Shown here: in pieces, positions 32,160 through 43,825 of the stretch
Numbering within the stretch: position 1 is the first letter of the stretch
Layout: every line of letters begins with the position of its first letter
From: Hyaloperonospora brassicae
Taxonomy: Eukaryota > Oomycota > Peronosporomycetes > Peronosporales > Peronosporaceae
Length of the DNA stretch: 64,000 nt
Assembly: GCA_947650285.1 (NCBI GenBank)
Contig: CANTFL010000126.1
Span: 62,001 to 126,000 of the forward strand
Reading direction: 5' to 3'
The notes under the pieces: generated by a model
Told to the model about the DNA's origin: nothing
The model's database searches: none
The model's input: only the letters and a program-made list of their open reading frames with translations
Program-made: the position numbers and the translations under genes

Positions 32160-33207
32160 TCATTTGGGAGTGGCATACGTAGGGCGATCTACCAGTGGTC
32201 CGATCTGTTCTTTTGGGAGTTCATTCACTCGATTTGTCGTAGCCTCATACGCCAGAGTTTGCCACTTCTTGTACTTCCCCGATTCAACCGTCACGAAACC
32301 TTGAGTTCGTGGTACCATATTGCCTTCGGTCCACAAGCCTAATATAGTGTGGGTGGGCAGTATGATCTCATGGTCGCTAATGTTGATCATCTGCAGGTAC
32401 TTCGTCTTACCCAACCCCGAGATCACAGTGGGAACCCAATCTGGTCCTCTAGCGATCCACAACTTCATCTTAGCCCCTCCGATCCCGATCTTCACTTCCC
32501 TTGACTCTCCGACCGGGATCACCACATGTTGGTCCTTCGCCGTTATATGTTGTATCTTCAATCCGTACGCGGGGCGACGTCGTGCGAGATGAATACGGAT
32601 TTCTTCCGGTAGACATAGCGCGCCATCGGCTGGATCGGGTCGCACTCCGGTGGGTACCATAAAGTCCATTCCCAGAATCGCTTCTTGTCCTGCTAGATCG
32701 CCTACTCACACATTGAAATAATATACCAGCGATCCCGCGAGGGTTACCTTAATCTTGAATGTCCCATCGTCATGTACGGGGTTTCTCCGATCCCGATACG
32801 CTCTTGTCGCTGACTTTCGTCAATAATGCAACCGACCTTACGAGCAAAGGTGGTGTCAATGATCGACACTTCAGCACCAGAATCAAATAGCAGAGTGTCT
32901 TTTGCGTTGTTGATCTTGCCAACAGCTTTCGCTTGTTTGAACTACTTCCCGGGCGAGTAGTGCTTCCAGTATCCGCGAGATTAACCGTAAGCGAGCTCTA
33001 ACTCCATAGTTGGTTCAGATCGCGAGTACTCATCGATCCGATTCAGATGGGACACGGAAACGATACGTTTTGACTTCGAACGAGATATATTTGTTTCCAT
33101 ATCTGTTTCCTGCTTACTCTCGCGATCTGTATTCTTTTTTTCCACGTATGAAATAATGCAGGGCCCTAAACGCTCGGCTCGTACCAGACTCAAACCTGGC
33201 GAGCGTC
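32160..33207 (-). pseudogene. Aspartic protease and protease-RT linker of unit C-D
   Basis: Between 32,905 and 32,820 the minus strand reads KDTLLFDSGAEVSIIDTTFA, an intact DSGA active-site loop. The following frame 32,669-32,160 (MDFMVPTGVRPDPADGALC, LARRRPAYGLKI, LWIARGPDWVPTV, QTLAYEATTN) is the extended region that follows the protease in this oomycete gypsy type. Between 31,850 and 32,160 lies a poorly conserved acidic linker (frame 32,156-31,875, QSDALNESPLAISMITQQAG). Frame changes at ~32,700 and ~32,160 disable it. Confidence 0.8.
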
Positions 33208-34414
33208 CTAGTTTAACATCTTCTCGGCCTTCTCTGGCAGCATCCCCGCATGCTTGTTTGGGACGTACCACTGGCGGATCATGTTGTAGAACTCCTCCAT
33301 GAGACATTTCCCCGGGTCATGCATCTCACCGCAGGCACGACACACAAAAAAACAATTGTCAGAGGGGTGTCCTTTACGCCCACACTTCTGACAAGTGAGC
33401 GGCTTCCAGCAACCGAGATCTCCATGCTTGGTCGATCCGCAATGGGTACACGGCTTCAATGACATATTGCGATCTTGGTAATCTCGACAAACGTTCGGGT
33501 CGACCGATCTCGCGTTTGCCGTAACGTCATTGGGGGATGGGTGCCGATCCGTAGTAGCAGCCACGTGGACCGATCTCAATCGATCTTCCGAATCCGATCC
33601 GTAGGTGTCCGATCCTGACTCGCTGCTGACGTCCTCGGTACGGATCATCCTCACCGCTCGTGCAGGCTTATACAGCGCTGGACCCTGAGTTCCCTTCTGT
33701 CTGAACTTGGACGATCCCATCATCACTTTCCCTTGACGCGATCTCCCTTGTTGATATCCATGTAGCGTTTTTTTGCATGGCATCTGCGTTTTCTATATTC
33801 AGCAGTAGCAATTGATTGGACAGATCGGGGTCGTCCAAGGTATTAATGAAATGGTTGACATGTTCCTTGCGCGCAGCTGGCAATCCAGTCATCACCGGTA
33901 TCTTCGCCTGCAGTCCCATCACATTAAGCCGATATAGGTACTGCAAAGGATCTTCCTCCGATAGTTTCTTTGCTTGGTAATATTGCCGGCTCGCGGAAAT
34001 CCCGTGTCCCGCATATTCCACAACAAAACTGTCCATCGATTCTTTACAATTGAATCTCGTCGATCTACTCAGCTGTCTGTACCAATAACGGGCGGGGCCC
34101 ACCATGAGATCACCGAAAACCAGACATCTCTCTTCGTCCGGTGCTTGGTCCCGGATGAACGCTGACTTCACTTTGCCGATCCAGGTTCGTGCTTTGTCTA
34201 CTTCCCGATTCTTCTCTGAAAATTCTTTCAGTTCAGAAATCGCTGAGATTCTGATCCTCTGCGTGATGCTTCTCCCTCCGGCAGTCACACCGGTCGCGGC
34301 TACGTGAGGGCGCCGTGGTTCGGGCATCCATAAATCATCTGGGTCGTATTCCGTCTCATGATGGATCTGCTGGTAAGTGCCCGACTCCACCGATACCATC
34401 TCCACATCCGGCAT
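33208..34414 (-). pseudogene. gag: Gag capsid and zinc-knuckle region of unit C-D
   Basis: Frame 34,414-33,668 has the capsid-like domain: SELKEFSEKNREVDKARTWI, GKVKSAFIRDQAPDEERCL, VFGDLMVGPARYWYRQLS, RQYYQAKKLSEEDPLQYLYR and HVNHFINTLDDPDLSNQLL. Frame 33,783-33,208 has three Cys-rich knuckles, CTHCGSTKHGDLGC and CQKCGRKGHPSDNC (both CX2CX4HX4C) and CRACGEMHDPGKC (CX2CX3HX4C), then MEEFYNMIRQWY and KHAGMLPEKAEKMLN. Overlap of the two frames at 33,668-33,783 marks a frameshift. RNA packaging would be its role. Confidence 0.9.
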
Positions 34415-34596
34415 GTCATGGATTTAGTACGAGGATTGGAGAAAGGTACGTCATCTGGGTAGTGGTTTGGCTGTCGATTCATTTGCTAAGATGTACGTTG
34501 ATCCGCCTCGTACTTCTTCATGGCTGCATTGAAGTGCCGACTTAGATCGCTTTCTTCTTGATCGTCCAGCCCAGTACGGGTGCCGGCCGATCTCAG

Positions 34597-35694
34597 TTAC
34601 ATGTCGATCTTGGCTTGTCCTTTGGAGGCGTCAATCTTGGCTTGACCGATCTTGTTCTTTATAAACGTACCACCCGATGGTCCCAGAGACATCCGACGAA
34701 TGCTGATGGATCCATCTGACTCGCTCTCGGAGTCATCCGAGGCGTAACGGGGCGATCCCGCGGAATGTTTCTGGAGCGAGTCCGAGGGTGTCTCGATCTT
34801 GTCTTCAGGAGTATTGGCTTTGCCCACCAGCATAATCATAATGTCTACAAACTCATTCGCCGCGTTGTTCAACTGTTCCAAGCTGCAACTCAGCAGTTCA
34901 TCTCCATCAAAGGCGTTAGGGTAGACACCCATGTCGTCCAACATCTGTAAAATCGAATTGATCTCGTCGACTTTGTTGGTCCCAGGAGGTGGGACCGAGA
35001 TCGGCTTTTCCAGAGGTCCAATCAACTTGGGCCTTAATATCTTGAACACTGGATCCGTCTTAAAAAGTGTCTTCAAATGGCTGTAATAGTACTGCCATTT
35101 CGCACGCTCCCGCGCTTCATTCGTCTTCTTCTTCTCTCTGAACGCGATCTTCACTGGGTTGTATTCCGTCTTCGGCATCGCGATCTTATCTGGGGTTTCA
35201 TCGTATTCCTCTTTGACTCCGATCTTCGATTGCACGGTGTGGCCGATCTGTCGATCTTTGACATCTGATCCCACCGATCTCATCGTGGATCTTTCCAATG
35301 CGATCGATCTCGCGATTGAGTTCCTCGGCTTGAGGTCGGGCGACCTCTCGACGAAGAAATAGAGTTTGGCTTTCGCCGATGTGATTTTCACCATTAGATT
35401 TTCATCCAGCAGATCGCTCTTTGCAGAGCGATCTGCGGTGGCCCCCGAAAGGACCCTAGGAGGGGGTTGAGATCTATCTTCCAGATCGATTTTTCGATCT
35501 TCCTCTTCCATTTTAATTTCATCAGATCCCTTCCCAAAACTCTGATGATCTGAGGATCTTGTGTTTCTGCGTGTCTGCGTCGATCGCTCTGTCGCTGACA
35601 CTTCAATCCCAGATTCTTGCTTGATCTTGACATCTTTGCCAGTGGACTCACGGTGAAATCCAGAGGCCTCAGAAGATCCGGGCACGCGCACCAT
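34597..35694 (-). pseudogene. gag: Gag N-terminal part of unit C-D (365 codons)
   Basis: The ATG at 35,694 is the first internal base beyond LTR D; the following bases double as the primer-binding site. The protein begins MVRVPGSSEASGFHRES, is rich in Lys/Glu/Asp, contains QPPPRVLSGATADRSAKSDL and a helix LRPKLIGPLEKPI, then an acidic Ser-rich DDSESESDGSISIRRMSLG segment, and stops at 34,597. The capsid part resumes in another frame at 34,414, so the protein is truncated relative to the full gag. The collinear relic in unit B-C lacks the ATG. A leader ORF inside LTR D ends ~16 nt upstream. Confidence 0.8.
35675..35693 (-). other. Primer-binding site of unit C-D, overlapping the gag start
   Basis: The minus strand reads TGGTGCGCGTGCCCGGAT one base inside LTR D. 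Its complement ends ...CACGCGCACCA, the form of a tRNA 3' end with acceptor arm CACGCGC, discriminator A and CCA, preceded by CCGGG as for a T-stem. Which tRNA this is cannot be told here. It does not match the initiator tRNA. Confidence 0.5.
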
Positions 35695-37482
35695 TGTGGC
35701 GAAGTCGATCTTACAAAATTACTTTCGTAAGGGTCGATCTTCCACTTGCCCAGACTTGCCGACTCACGGATGGGGTACTCCAATCCGTGCCTTGTTGTAT
35801 AGTCTTGTGCTCACCTTGTGTACCCGTCGGTTGGGCTGGCTTGAGCTCTTCATAATGGCCTTGGGAGATGTCGATGTCGCTGAGGGTTTGGGGTTGAGAG
35901 TTCTCTTCCGGTGCGGAAATCTTCACACCACGAACGGGGGTGCTGCGATCTTTATCTTGAGTCACGGAGATCTCTATTCGGAGATGTCGCGATCTCGATC
36001 TTGGATCACACCGATCTCGATTTGTCTTCGGGATCGGGGTCTTTGCTGTGCGTGAATCTTCACTCAGCAAATTGTACTCTTGCATCGATCTTGCCTTGTG
36101 ATCGGTCCGATCTGGTCTTGGGATCGGCCGATCTTGCCGGAAGTGCGAAATGTGGGCAGATCGGTCCTTGGTTTCGCCAAAATGAAACGTGCCGATCTGC
36201 CCTGTATATCGCTTCGGTTTTGCTAGGTCTTGTCTTGAACGCCTTGTCCAGATCTTCTGACCACTTGAGCCGTCTCGCGATCTTGTGTCCAATGTCCTTT
36301 TCCTTTATCTTTGTTGTGTGGCTGCTACCCTAGCAGGTGAGTTGAGTGTGAGTACTTGATCGATCCGGGCCAGATATAGACCGAGATCGCTCATCTCGAT
36401 CTTGGCCAACGATCCAAGATCGGTCTTCTGTGTCTTCGTAACACGCGTGCCTTGACCCGCCGGGGAAGCCAAATCAATCTTGCCCGGAGAAGAGAAAGGA
36501 GAACGTGCGTCGTGAGCAGAAGAAGTAGAGTTCAAGTCTGTTTATTAACCAATCAAATTAATATCCAACCTATCCTTAAGCCTATTCCCAACCGTAGGTC
36601 ACTCTCCAAGTCGATATCACCTTTGAGCTTGACCGCCCCTTTAAACACGTGTCGAAATTTCGTGACCTATACTTCAAAGATAGCGCTAATACTCCCGATA
36701 TCGTACCTAGACACCAAAAAGGACCAAATTCCAAATACGGTACCAAATGCCAACTTTTGGTACCGAAAAGTCCAAAATCGTATCCAAATGCCGAATGTAT
36801 CTATTCCATTTTGCGACGTCAATATGACCGGCTTCCACTGGCTCTTTCGATCTGAACTTTTGGGACATCACTCATGGATCTTTAACAAGCATGTACATCA
36901 TCATACAATAGCTCCATCATCGATATATCCATAACCAGCACGGAACATGACCGATATGATGTCCGATTCGAGATCGTTGAGGATCGACTCCGGCCCTATA
37001 TGTCTTTTTCGTTCATTGTGCATGCTCCGATAATATACTCAACGGTTTATCCGCACAATGGGACCATCCACAATTCTTACAACGGTCCCGCGGACCCCTA
37101 CAAACATCCCCACTTCCAGATCGGTCCATAATTAACCTAAATCAGCACTCCCTTCGGGAGACCCGTAGAGAGTGTCACCGGTCTTCAGAATGTTACAACT
37201 TCGTCACAGAGTCACATCACATCACCTGATCTCAGATCCTTGTCCCAGATCGCTCCATGGAAATCGTTCTAACTGTCGTCTTGTCCCAGATCACCCCGTC
37301 TCAGATCGTTCCATACCCATCAGTCTGACGACAGTTGGATCGGATCGTCGATCCCATTTAGATCGCCTTCCGTCTCCTTATTGGATCGCCAGGTCCCATG
37401 GCCTCATTTTCCACCAGTAAGTGGCGTCCCAAATGTGTAGCCACCGATCCTCGTACAAAATTTGATTAGTGACTTCACCACA
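35695..37482 (-). repeat. LTR D of the long-LTR gypsy family (1,788 bp)
   Basis: Ends TGTGGCGAAGTC ... GACTTCACCACA. It is the 5' LTR of unit C-D. It carries the complete LTR ORF (36,292-35,711) and a minus-strand AATAAA at ~36,540. It is slightly longer than B and C because of a divergent stretch around 36,310-36,520. Confidence 0.92.
35711..36292 (-). CDS. LTR D internal ORF (193 codons), conserved basic protein
   Basis: Starts MDTRSRDGSSGQKIW and ends ASGRSTLTKVIL, the same length as the LTR A copy. It is rich in Arg, Ser, Asp and Thr, with RQDRPIPRPDRTDHKARS and RDRCDPRSRSRHLRIEISVT. Its stop is 16 nt before the gag ATG, in a different frame, so if translated it would be a leader ORF that could feed gag by re-initiation. 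No recognised domain. Confidence 0.45.
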   Translation of the reverse strand: MDTRSRDGSSGQKIWTRRSRQDLAKPKRYTGQIGTFHFGETKDRSAHISHFRQDRPIPRPDRTDHKARSMQEYNLLSEDSRTAKTPIPKTNRDRCDPRSRSRHLRIEISVTQDKDRSTPVRGVKISAPEENSQPQTLSDIDISQGHYEELKPAQPTGTQGEHKTIQQGTDWSTPSVSRQVWASGRSTLTKVIL

Positions 37483-38260
37483 TTAGGGTGACTCCTATCG
37501 AGAACCCCACAAGTGTGCAAGTGATCCCGTGAAGAATTCCACGAGATTGCGCCAACCCTGATCGCGGTGTGAAGATATCAACACCGAGATTAAATCTCGA
37601 CCCCATCGCAAACACGGTTAAGCTTTCCATTGACACGAGTCCACCTGGAAAAGTGCAACCCGCCCCACCAATGGCTACACAAGGTACGAAACGCTATCAA
37701 CATCACGGAATTTGAGTAATCTTTCCGTTTGTCGGTCGTCCGGGCGCCATTGGAAAGTTAGGATCGACTCCTCAAAAGAGCTATCACCACTCTACCACAA
37801 CTGCGAGTCCTTGATCCCTAGCCAGACAATCTAGGGGCATCACTTGATCTAAGAATGTAACTTTCTCGACGTCGTGTATCCACTAATCCGACCCGACGAG
37901 GATTCAACATGTTTAGGAAGCAGCAAACTGAACTCTTTTTAATATTAATTAATCAATAAAAATCTATTAAAATCGGTAGGCCTTTCTGTATCACGACCTT
38001 ATGGGGCCGCGCATCTCATCGTTAGGATATCGACACCTTGTACCAATTTTTATCACAACAAGTGCGCTCTCTCTGGAATCTGGTTGTGACCCACACCCGG
38101 CGTGTACTCAGCTGACTCCAGGCTCGCGATATCGGATTGGGATTGGGATCTCGGATTGGGGTCGCGATCTCGAAAAAAGATCGCTATCTTCAGTAGATCT
38201 GGGTGAACCTTGAGTCATACCGCTATCTATAGGTGATTCCGCATTCTTAATCATATTTGT
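37483..38260. other. Unassigned border region right of the array
   Basis: The base composition is still element-like (GC higher than further right) but no LTR, gag or pol block is recognised. It includes GATC-containing stretches near 38,130-38,200 and an AT-rich patch near 37,940. It may be the worn edge of another element. No target duplication with the left edge of the array was found. Confidence 0.4.
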
Positions 38261-41200
38261 CATTATATAACATATATAGTAGAGTCATCATGAATCCCAC
38301 CCATTTTTTTTAACAATTTCGCTATCCGGTACGTTTGGGTTTAAGATCGTAAGCAACTTGTCGAAGCTCATATTCTTCCAATTAAAGTCCGTTTCAAACT
38401 TATCTGATGCCGGCTATCTGTGCGAATTGAAGCGCAAACCAGCGTTAATATCTTGTAATCTCTTTGCCATATTACATTGGAATATAACATGCTTCTACTT
38501 ACACATGTCGACGTATCCTTCGAGTTTAAATTTGGGACAATTGTCTTTAAGAAGAGTTACATACTTAATGCAAATGATATTTCTGTATTGTTTGGCCAGG
38601 GATATATTACTCATAAGACAGCCCCCTACTGTGATCTGATGCAGCCACATAGCAAAATAGAGAGTACACGATACCACCGTGGATTACTCTGTCAAAAATT
38701 ATGAAAGACTTATGGACACTAATGTAGTTGGACACAGCGGTCTATAATAGATATGGTAAACTCGTGCAAATTATTTTCAAAGAGTTGCACAGTTAATTCA
38801 ATATCACGCTCTATCGCCCTCCGATACTAAGCTAAAACAACCAAGTTTGGCTTCGACGAAAAGCTTTGAGAAGGGTGAATTCCGTCTTAGAGACAATTAC
38901 ATATATTGAGCTTAGTTTACATGCAGAAAGAAATGGATTACCTTCTTAGTTTTCGTTTCTTACGAGCGAGAAGTCGATGTCGCAAATAGTTTATATATCA
39001 AAAATGTCCTAGAAAGTGGATGATCGACATCTATTTTGATTCTTTTTAAATCCCTACAGAGTTATATGAACATATTTGACTACTCGAGATTTTAGACAGA
39101 GAATTTTGCTGGTCTTGTCGGTATTTTGGCTGTTATTATTTCGCCGCTTCGACAAGAACATAATCATGTATGAGCAGCCTACGTCGTCAATACCACGAAA
39201 AGATGCGGATTTGATATGATTATCAGTCTGCCATTTATGACTTATAGGTAGATTGCCGTGATTATGACCACGTCAGCTACGCGTTGACGCAATAGCATCC
39301 CGGGCAAGTAGATTAATTGTGGATGAATATAGGGAAAATAGTTAATGTTGTATTAGAATGCGTTGGACACGAATAGTCAACCAAATAAGGAATTTAATTA
39401 ATTTTTTTGTTTTAACACAAATATAGTTATAGGTAAATGTACGAGACACACACTTTAGAAGTTTTTTTTGTAGCAAAGAATATTGGTATAATGATCTACA
39501 CTCTTGAAACATGAGAATCACGCAGTGATGACTCTAGATGAAGCGAAATAACCCCACAAAGACAAATAACGGCAATTCGACCTGCCTATATCTCACTTGT
39601 ATGAATAAACGGTCGTTGCGTGGCGCGAAATATACAGCACTTAATGGATAGTAGTCACTTGTATATAGCGTTTATAAACAAATTGTTTTAGCGCTAACTT
39701 TACCAGCTGGACCATAAAGTATATATTCAATACAGGGCTCTTAGAAAAGATATCACAAACTCACACGAGAAGTAGACGAGTTAACATGCATATCTACGCA
39801 TTTAAAAGGCATTGTAGCAGCTATAAACTTTTAATAATAGGACTCGTAGGTAAATATATAAGATCCAATTTTAGGTTTGTAATTTTGAGCTAATGGGTAG
39901 CTAAAACATTGCAAGAAGATCTTGATTAATGCCTAGAAATATATAAGAAACCGATTGCACAAGCCTATGGTGTAAACACACAGGTCAGAAGATTACGCTA
40001 TTTATATAACCTTACCAAATCTGCTAATTAATCTATGTCAATATGCTAGACGCGACTTATTACAGATATTGCGTCATTGAGTAAATACCTTATCATTAAT
40101 GTCGCACGGCTCCGTGATGCGAATAATGTGCCATAATTTGATGCACAAGACCTAAACTTCCAAATACTCAACCGTTTAACACATTTACTATTCAAAACTG
40201 ATTATGTAACATTTCATAATATTAGTTTTTAATACATTTGATCGTATTTGTGCGAACATGATTAGCAAGTGCCGATTGGCTTTCATCGACCACTGCAATT
40301 TAATATTCGTTGCTGTCACATGCCGCATGTAGATGTCTTATTTATGTCCATAACGCTATCAATCAGTATTAGATAATAGGTTATCTCAATTGTAATTACT
40401 TCTGGATTACATATTGTTTGGAGTCGAACATAAAGTACCCCTGAGGTAGTGTTAAGTCCACACAAAAATTTTACAAAAAGCTTGGGCTTGTTCAAAAGTG
40501 ACAAGTACGTGGGATTCGCACACACATATCTGTCTTTTTTCGATCGCGTCGTGACCTCCGATAAATTTATACCCTCTATCAATGTTCCTTACTTGGTGAC
40601 TTACAATATGTATTGGTCAATTGTAGATTCGGTGATTCGCCTATAGTTCAGATAACATTTTATAAGCTATTACCGCTATCCCAAGTTGTTCAAAGCGCTA
40701 ATTTCTGCAGCGATTGTACGTGCGCGACTCCATTGAAGTGTTTATTTGGGTTTGCAATGTTATGTCAGCTATTATCACCACTCCAGCAGCTTCCCTTGGC
40801 TGGTTTCAACTTCTTGGTCCCCAAACCTTGTTATATACAGATACTTGATGTATTTTAACCGATAGGTGCAAAGATACCAACAGGGTATCGAGTCTCATAT
40901 TTTGTTTATATATTCGAGCTGACTGGCGCAGATCTTCGCTTCGTCGATCCGAACGCTATAATTTTATTCTTAAATCTTTAGGAATAGTATCTTGCATTAT
41001 CATTAGCTACAGAGGCCTTCGTCTATCTAACACGATCCTCACTTATTATATTTATATTTTTATGTCAACTTTGTTTGAGTTTATCCCCGTCAGGTATTCG
41101 AGACTAATTATAGGATTACCCTATATTCAATTTATCTCTACCCAATGCTAATAATAAAAATTTACAAAATATTAGGATTTCGGAGTTTTATTGTATTCAA

Positions 41201-43787
41201 AACGCCTACCATTGAATAGGTAATATAACCCGAGATCCTCCTTGTATACCTTGTAAATTGGTTGTGTGGTGGTTTTCATGCTTCTTCGTCGACTTGGGCC
41301 ATCACCGAAATTCAACGTCTTTGATAGAGTTGATCGAGTGGCATTATTACACCCGAGCGTTTAGAAATATAAAATATGGAATTTATATGTTCTGCCTAGC
41401 TACGTTATAAAATTGGTCTGCTTAAAGTAAGTTCTCTATCTCTCGCTTTATTACGACTTAGTACTTCTTCGAAAAATGAAATTGAAACGGATATAGTTCC
41501 TATACACGATCGCAATTTTGGGAAGGTTAAGAGTCGTTGCTTCTGACCCACAATACATCTATAATTTGCTTAAAGAGCTGACAATGTTACTGAAGTCAAT
41601 TGTCTGAAGCAATTGTTTCGGTAAAAGAGCGACATATATGTATATTGATGTAAATATGACTATCTGTGATGTATTCGATCTATATTACTGTGATCACAAC
41701 GATTTTATCTGTATCTATGGTTTATATACCAAATTTTTTTCCTCCTAATTATTTTGACATGTGGTCCATCCTAGGCTTATGATCATTGATTAGACCATCG
41801 CATGTTGTGTTTGCGATCGTAAGTTTTAATCGCGTTCGTTTTATGGGATCTACGCCGAATATAGGGTCCGCCAAACCGTCCATCTTTTTTTCTTCGCCAA
41901 CAGTCAATTTCATTCATAGATCGCGCAATATTCGTTTGTCCATCTTTCCACATCTCCGTTTTTCCATCCATCACTCCGCGCCCACAGAATTGCGGTTGAC
42001 CTCCGTCATCAGAAGATTTACGTAATTTATATACGTTCCACCCATATACGCATTATTCTACACCCTAAAGGTCGCGGTAATTTGAGATGTATAAGAAGCA
42101 ACTTTATATCGCGAAGTAAGGAGGAAGTATTTATAATTATATTTTTTGGTATAATGTCACGAACCGGCTTCGGCTCGGAGCGACAAATACCATCTTTTGA
42201 TAAAATTTACCAATAATTGTGAAAAATTTGACATTGCCCATTCCCAAAATCATAATCGGTTAATAATGGATTATTGAACACAAATTACATCATATAGCGT
42301 CATAACACGTGCATTGGTCACTTGCACTCACTCCATTTGCGACATATAAGCAGATTAGAATTGACCAGATCTTCATTTAAGAAGCTTGTGTTCAGGAATA
42401 GAGACTGATACAATAAGCTTTCAGCATTTGACACGTACTCTGGTCACTATGCTTGCACTTCTGAAACCCAATGCAGATGCAAGTTCATATATACGATGGC
42501 ACGACCCCTTAAGATCCATGAATATAAACCTGATCACATAGCATAGATCATCTGTAAAAAAGACAGGGCATGCCAAATAAGCTGTACGTAAATCGGCTAA
42601 TAAGTCAAAGCTGCATCTCTTTCTACCATAGGTAAATATCGAAAAGGATAGTGTAGCTAGAACTTAATAAAACTTGAAGTACTAGTGGACAATGGCAGAC
42701 GCCTGAAACCTGAAAAGCGATATTCGAAAGAACCAATCACCCCTCTTCGTAATTAGTAGAACAGGTTCGGGTTCGCGATAAAATGGCATCACCCGATGAA
42801 GGTCTAGACAAATTAAATATTTACATATTTGATTCGAAATAGGGAGGTTTTAATAGCTCAAGGATATTGTAATAGGAAGTTAATGATTGTTTGCACATCC
42901 ATTTTTTTAATGCTGACAAACGTCCGTTCAAGTGGGAATTTGGCATTCAAAGTGTGCCTGCGTACGTAAACACCCTTAACGGAAACAATTTTAAAATATG
43001 ATAAGATTTGTATATCTGGACAAGATGCAATTAGAATGAGGATAACACAAACTACAAAAGAGAAAGTAACCGATTCATTCAAAGTGCTGATATCGATCGC
43101 TCGAGTATGAATTAACACCGAGGAGGTTTAACTTTACCAGATAATTGCTCTAATTTTCGTCTTACGTATGAAGTATTACAAAAATGCATAAAGATAAGCG
43201 AATTGCACTTGAGCAAGGATAATATAGGCAATAATATCCGACAATCCAATGATGCTTCCATATTATAATACAACGACAGTTATCTATCAATTAATTTTAT
43301 TTAAAACGACGGGATCAAGCACAAGGTTTAAAGTGTTGTGTAGATAATATGAAGACAACAAATTATGTAAATTGCTTGAAGCTACACTAGAAATTTTTTA
43401 ACTGAAAGTAAAAAATACAGTGTGATTGTCCTTATTGTTATGTTGCAAAAAAATCGTGCTAGGTCAAAAAGAACTTAGTAGAGACGCAGCACACAATGTG
43501 AAAGCAAAATCTTTATTTTGAGGCTCTTAAAAACACGGAAAAAAGTTATATTTGTCACAAATGTTTTAAGACGAAAGAAATCGTCTAGTATTGACAATTT
43601 GACACTGAATGAAGAAGGAGTAATGTAGATACCGCAGGCGTCAGTGTAATGTCTGTGGTAAATAGACCTTATTATACTCTTGGTTAATGCAAAGCACCAG
43701 CCTATACACAAGCATGCACAAGTACAGTTGGTTTTAGCTTTATCTATTGTAAACACCTACATAACCGGTGCGTATGAGACTTTTTAG

Positions 43788-43791
<4 letters not shown>

Positions 43792-43823
<32 letters not shown>
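43792..43823. repeat. (AT)n microsatellite, ~16 units
   Basis: Uninterrupted AT dinucleotide run. Confidence 0.95.

Positions 43824-43825
<2 letters not shown>

Larger units (their letters stand above)
10124..37482 (-). mobile_element. Tandem array of a long-LTR Ty3/gypsy family (four LTRs, three internal units)
   Basis: Four LTR copies in the same orientation (A 10,124-11,920; B 16,111-17,840; C 23,342-25,075; D 35,695-37,482) alternate with three internal regions. Unit A-B keeps only the antisense gene, the chromodomain and part of integrase. Unit B-C keeps the antisense gene, scraps of the second RNase H and protease, and gag. Unit C-D is nearly full. Sharing of each inner LTR by two units is the expected product of LTR-LTR unequal recombination or of end-to-end joining, followed by internal deletions. 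No matching target duplication was found at the outer ends (…TAAATA before A, TTAGG after D). Confidence 0.85.
23342..37482 (-). mobile_element. Unit C-D: near-complete long-LTR Ty3/gypsy retrotransposon (14.1 kb)
   Basis: LTR C and LTR D bound a full gene set on the minus strand: gag with zinc knuckles, protease, RT, RNase H, a second RNase H, integrase, chromodomain; a plus-strand gene lies next to LTR C. All coding parts carry stops or frameshifts, so it is not autonomous. The protein blocks closely follow the gypsy type common in Phytophthora and downy mildews. Confidence 0.9.
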
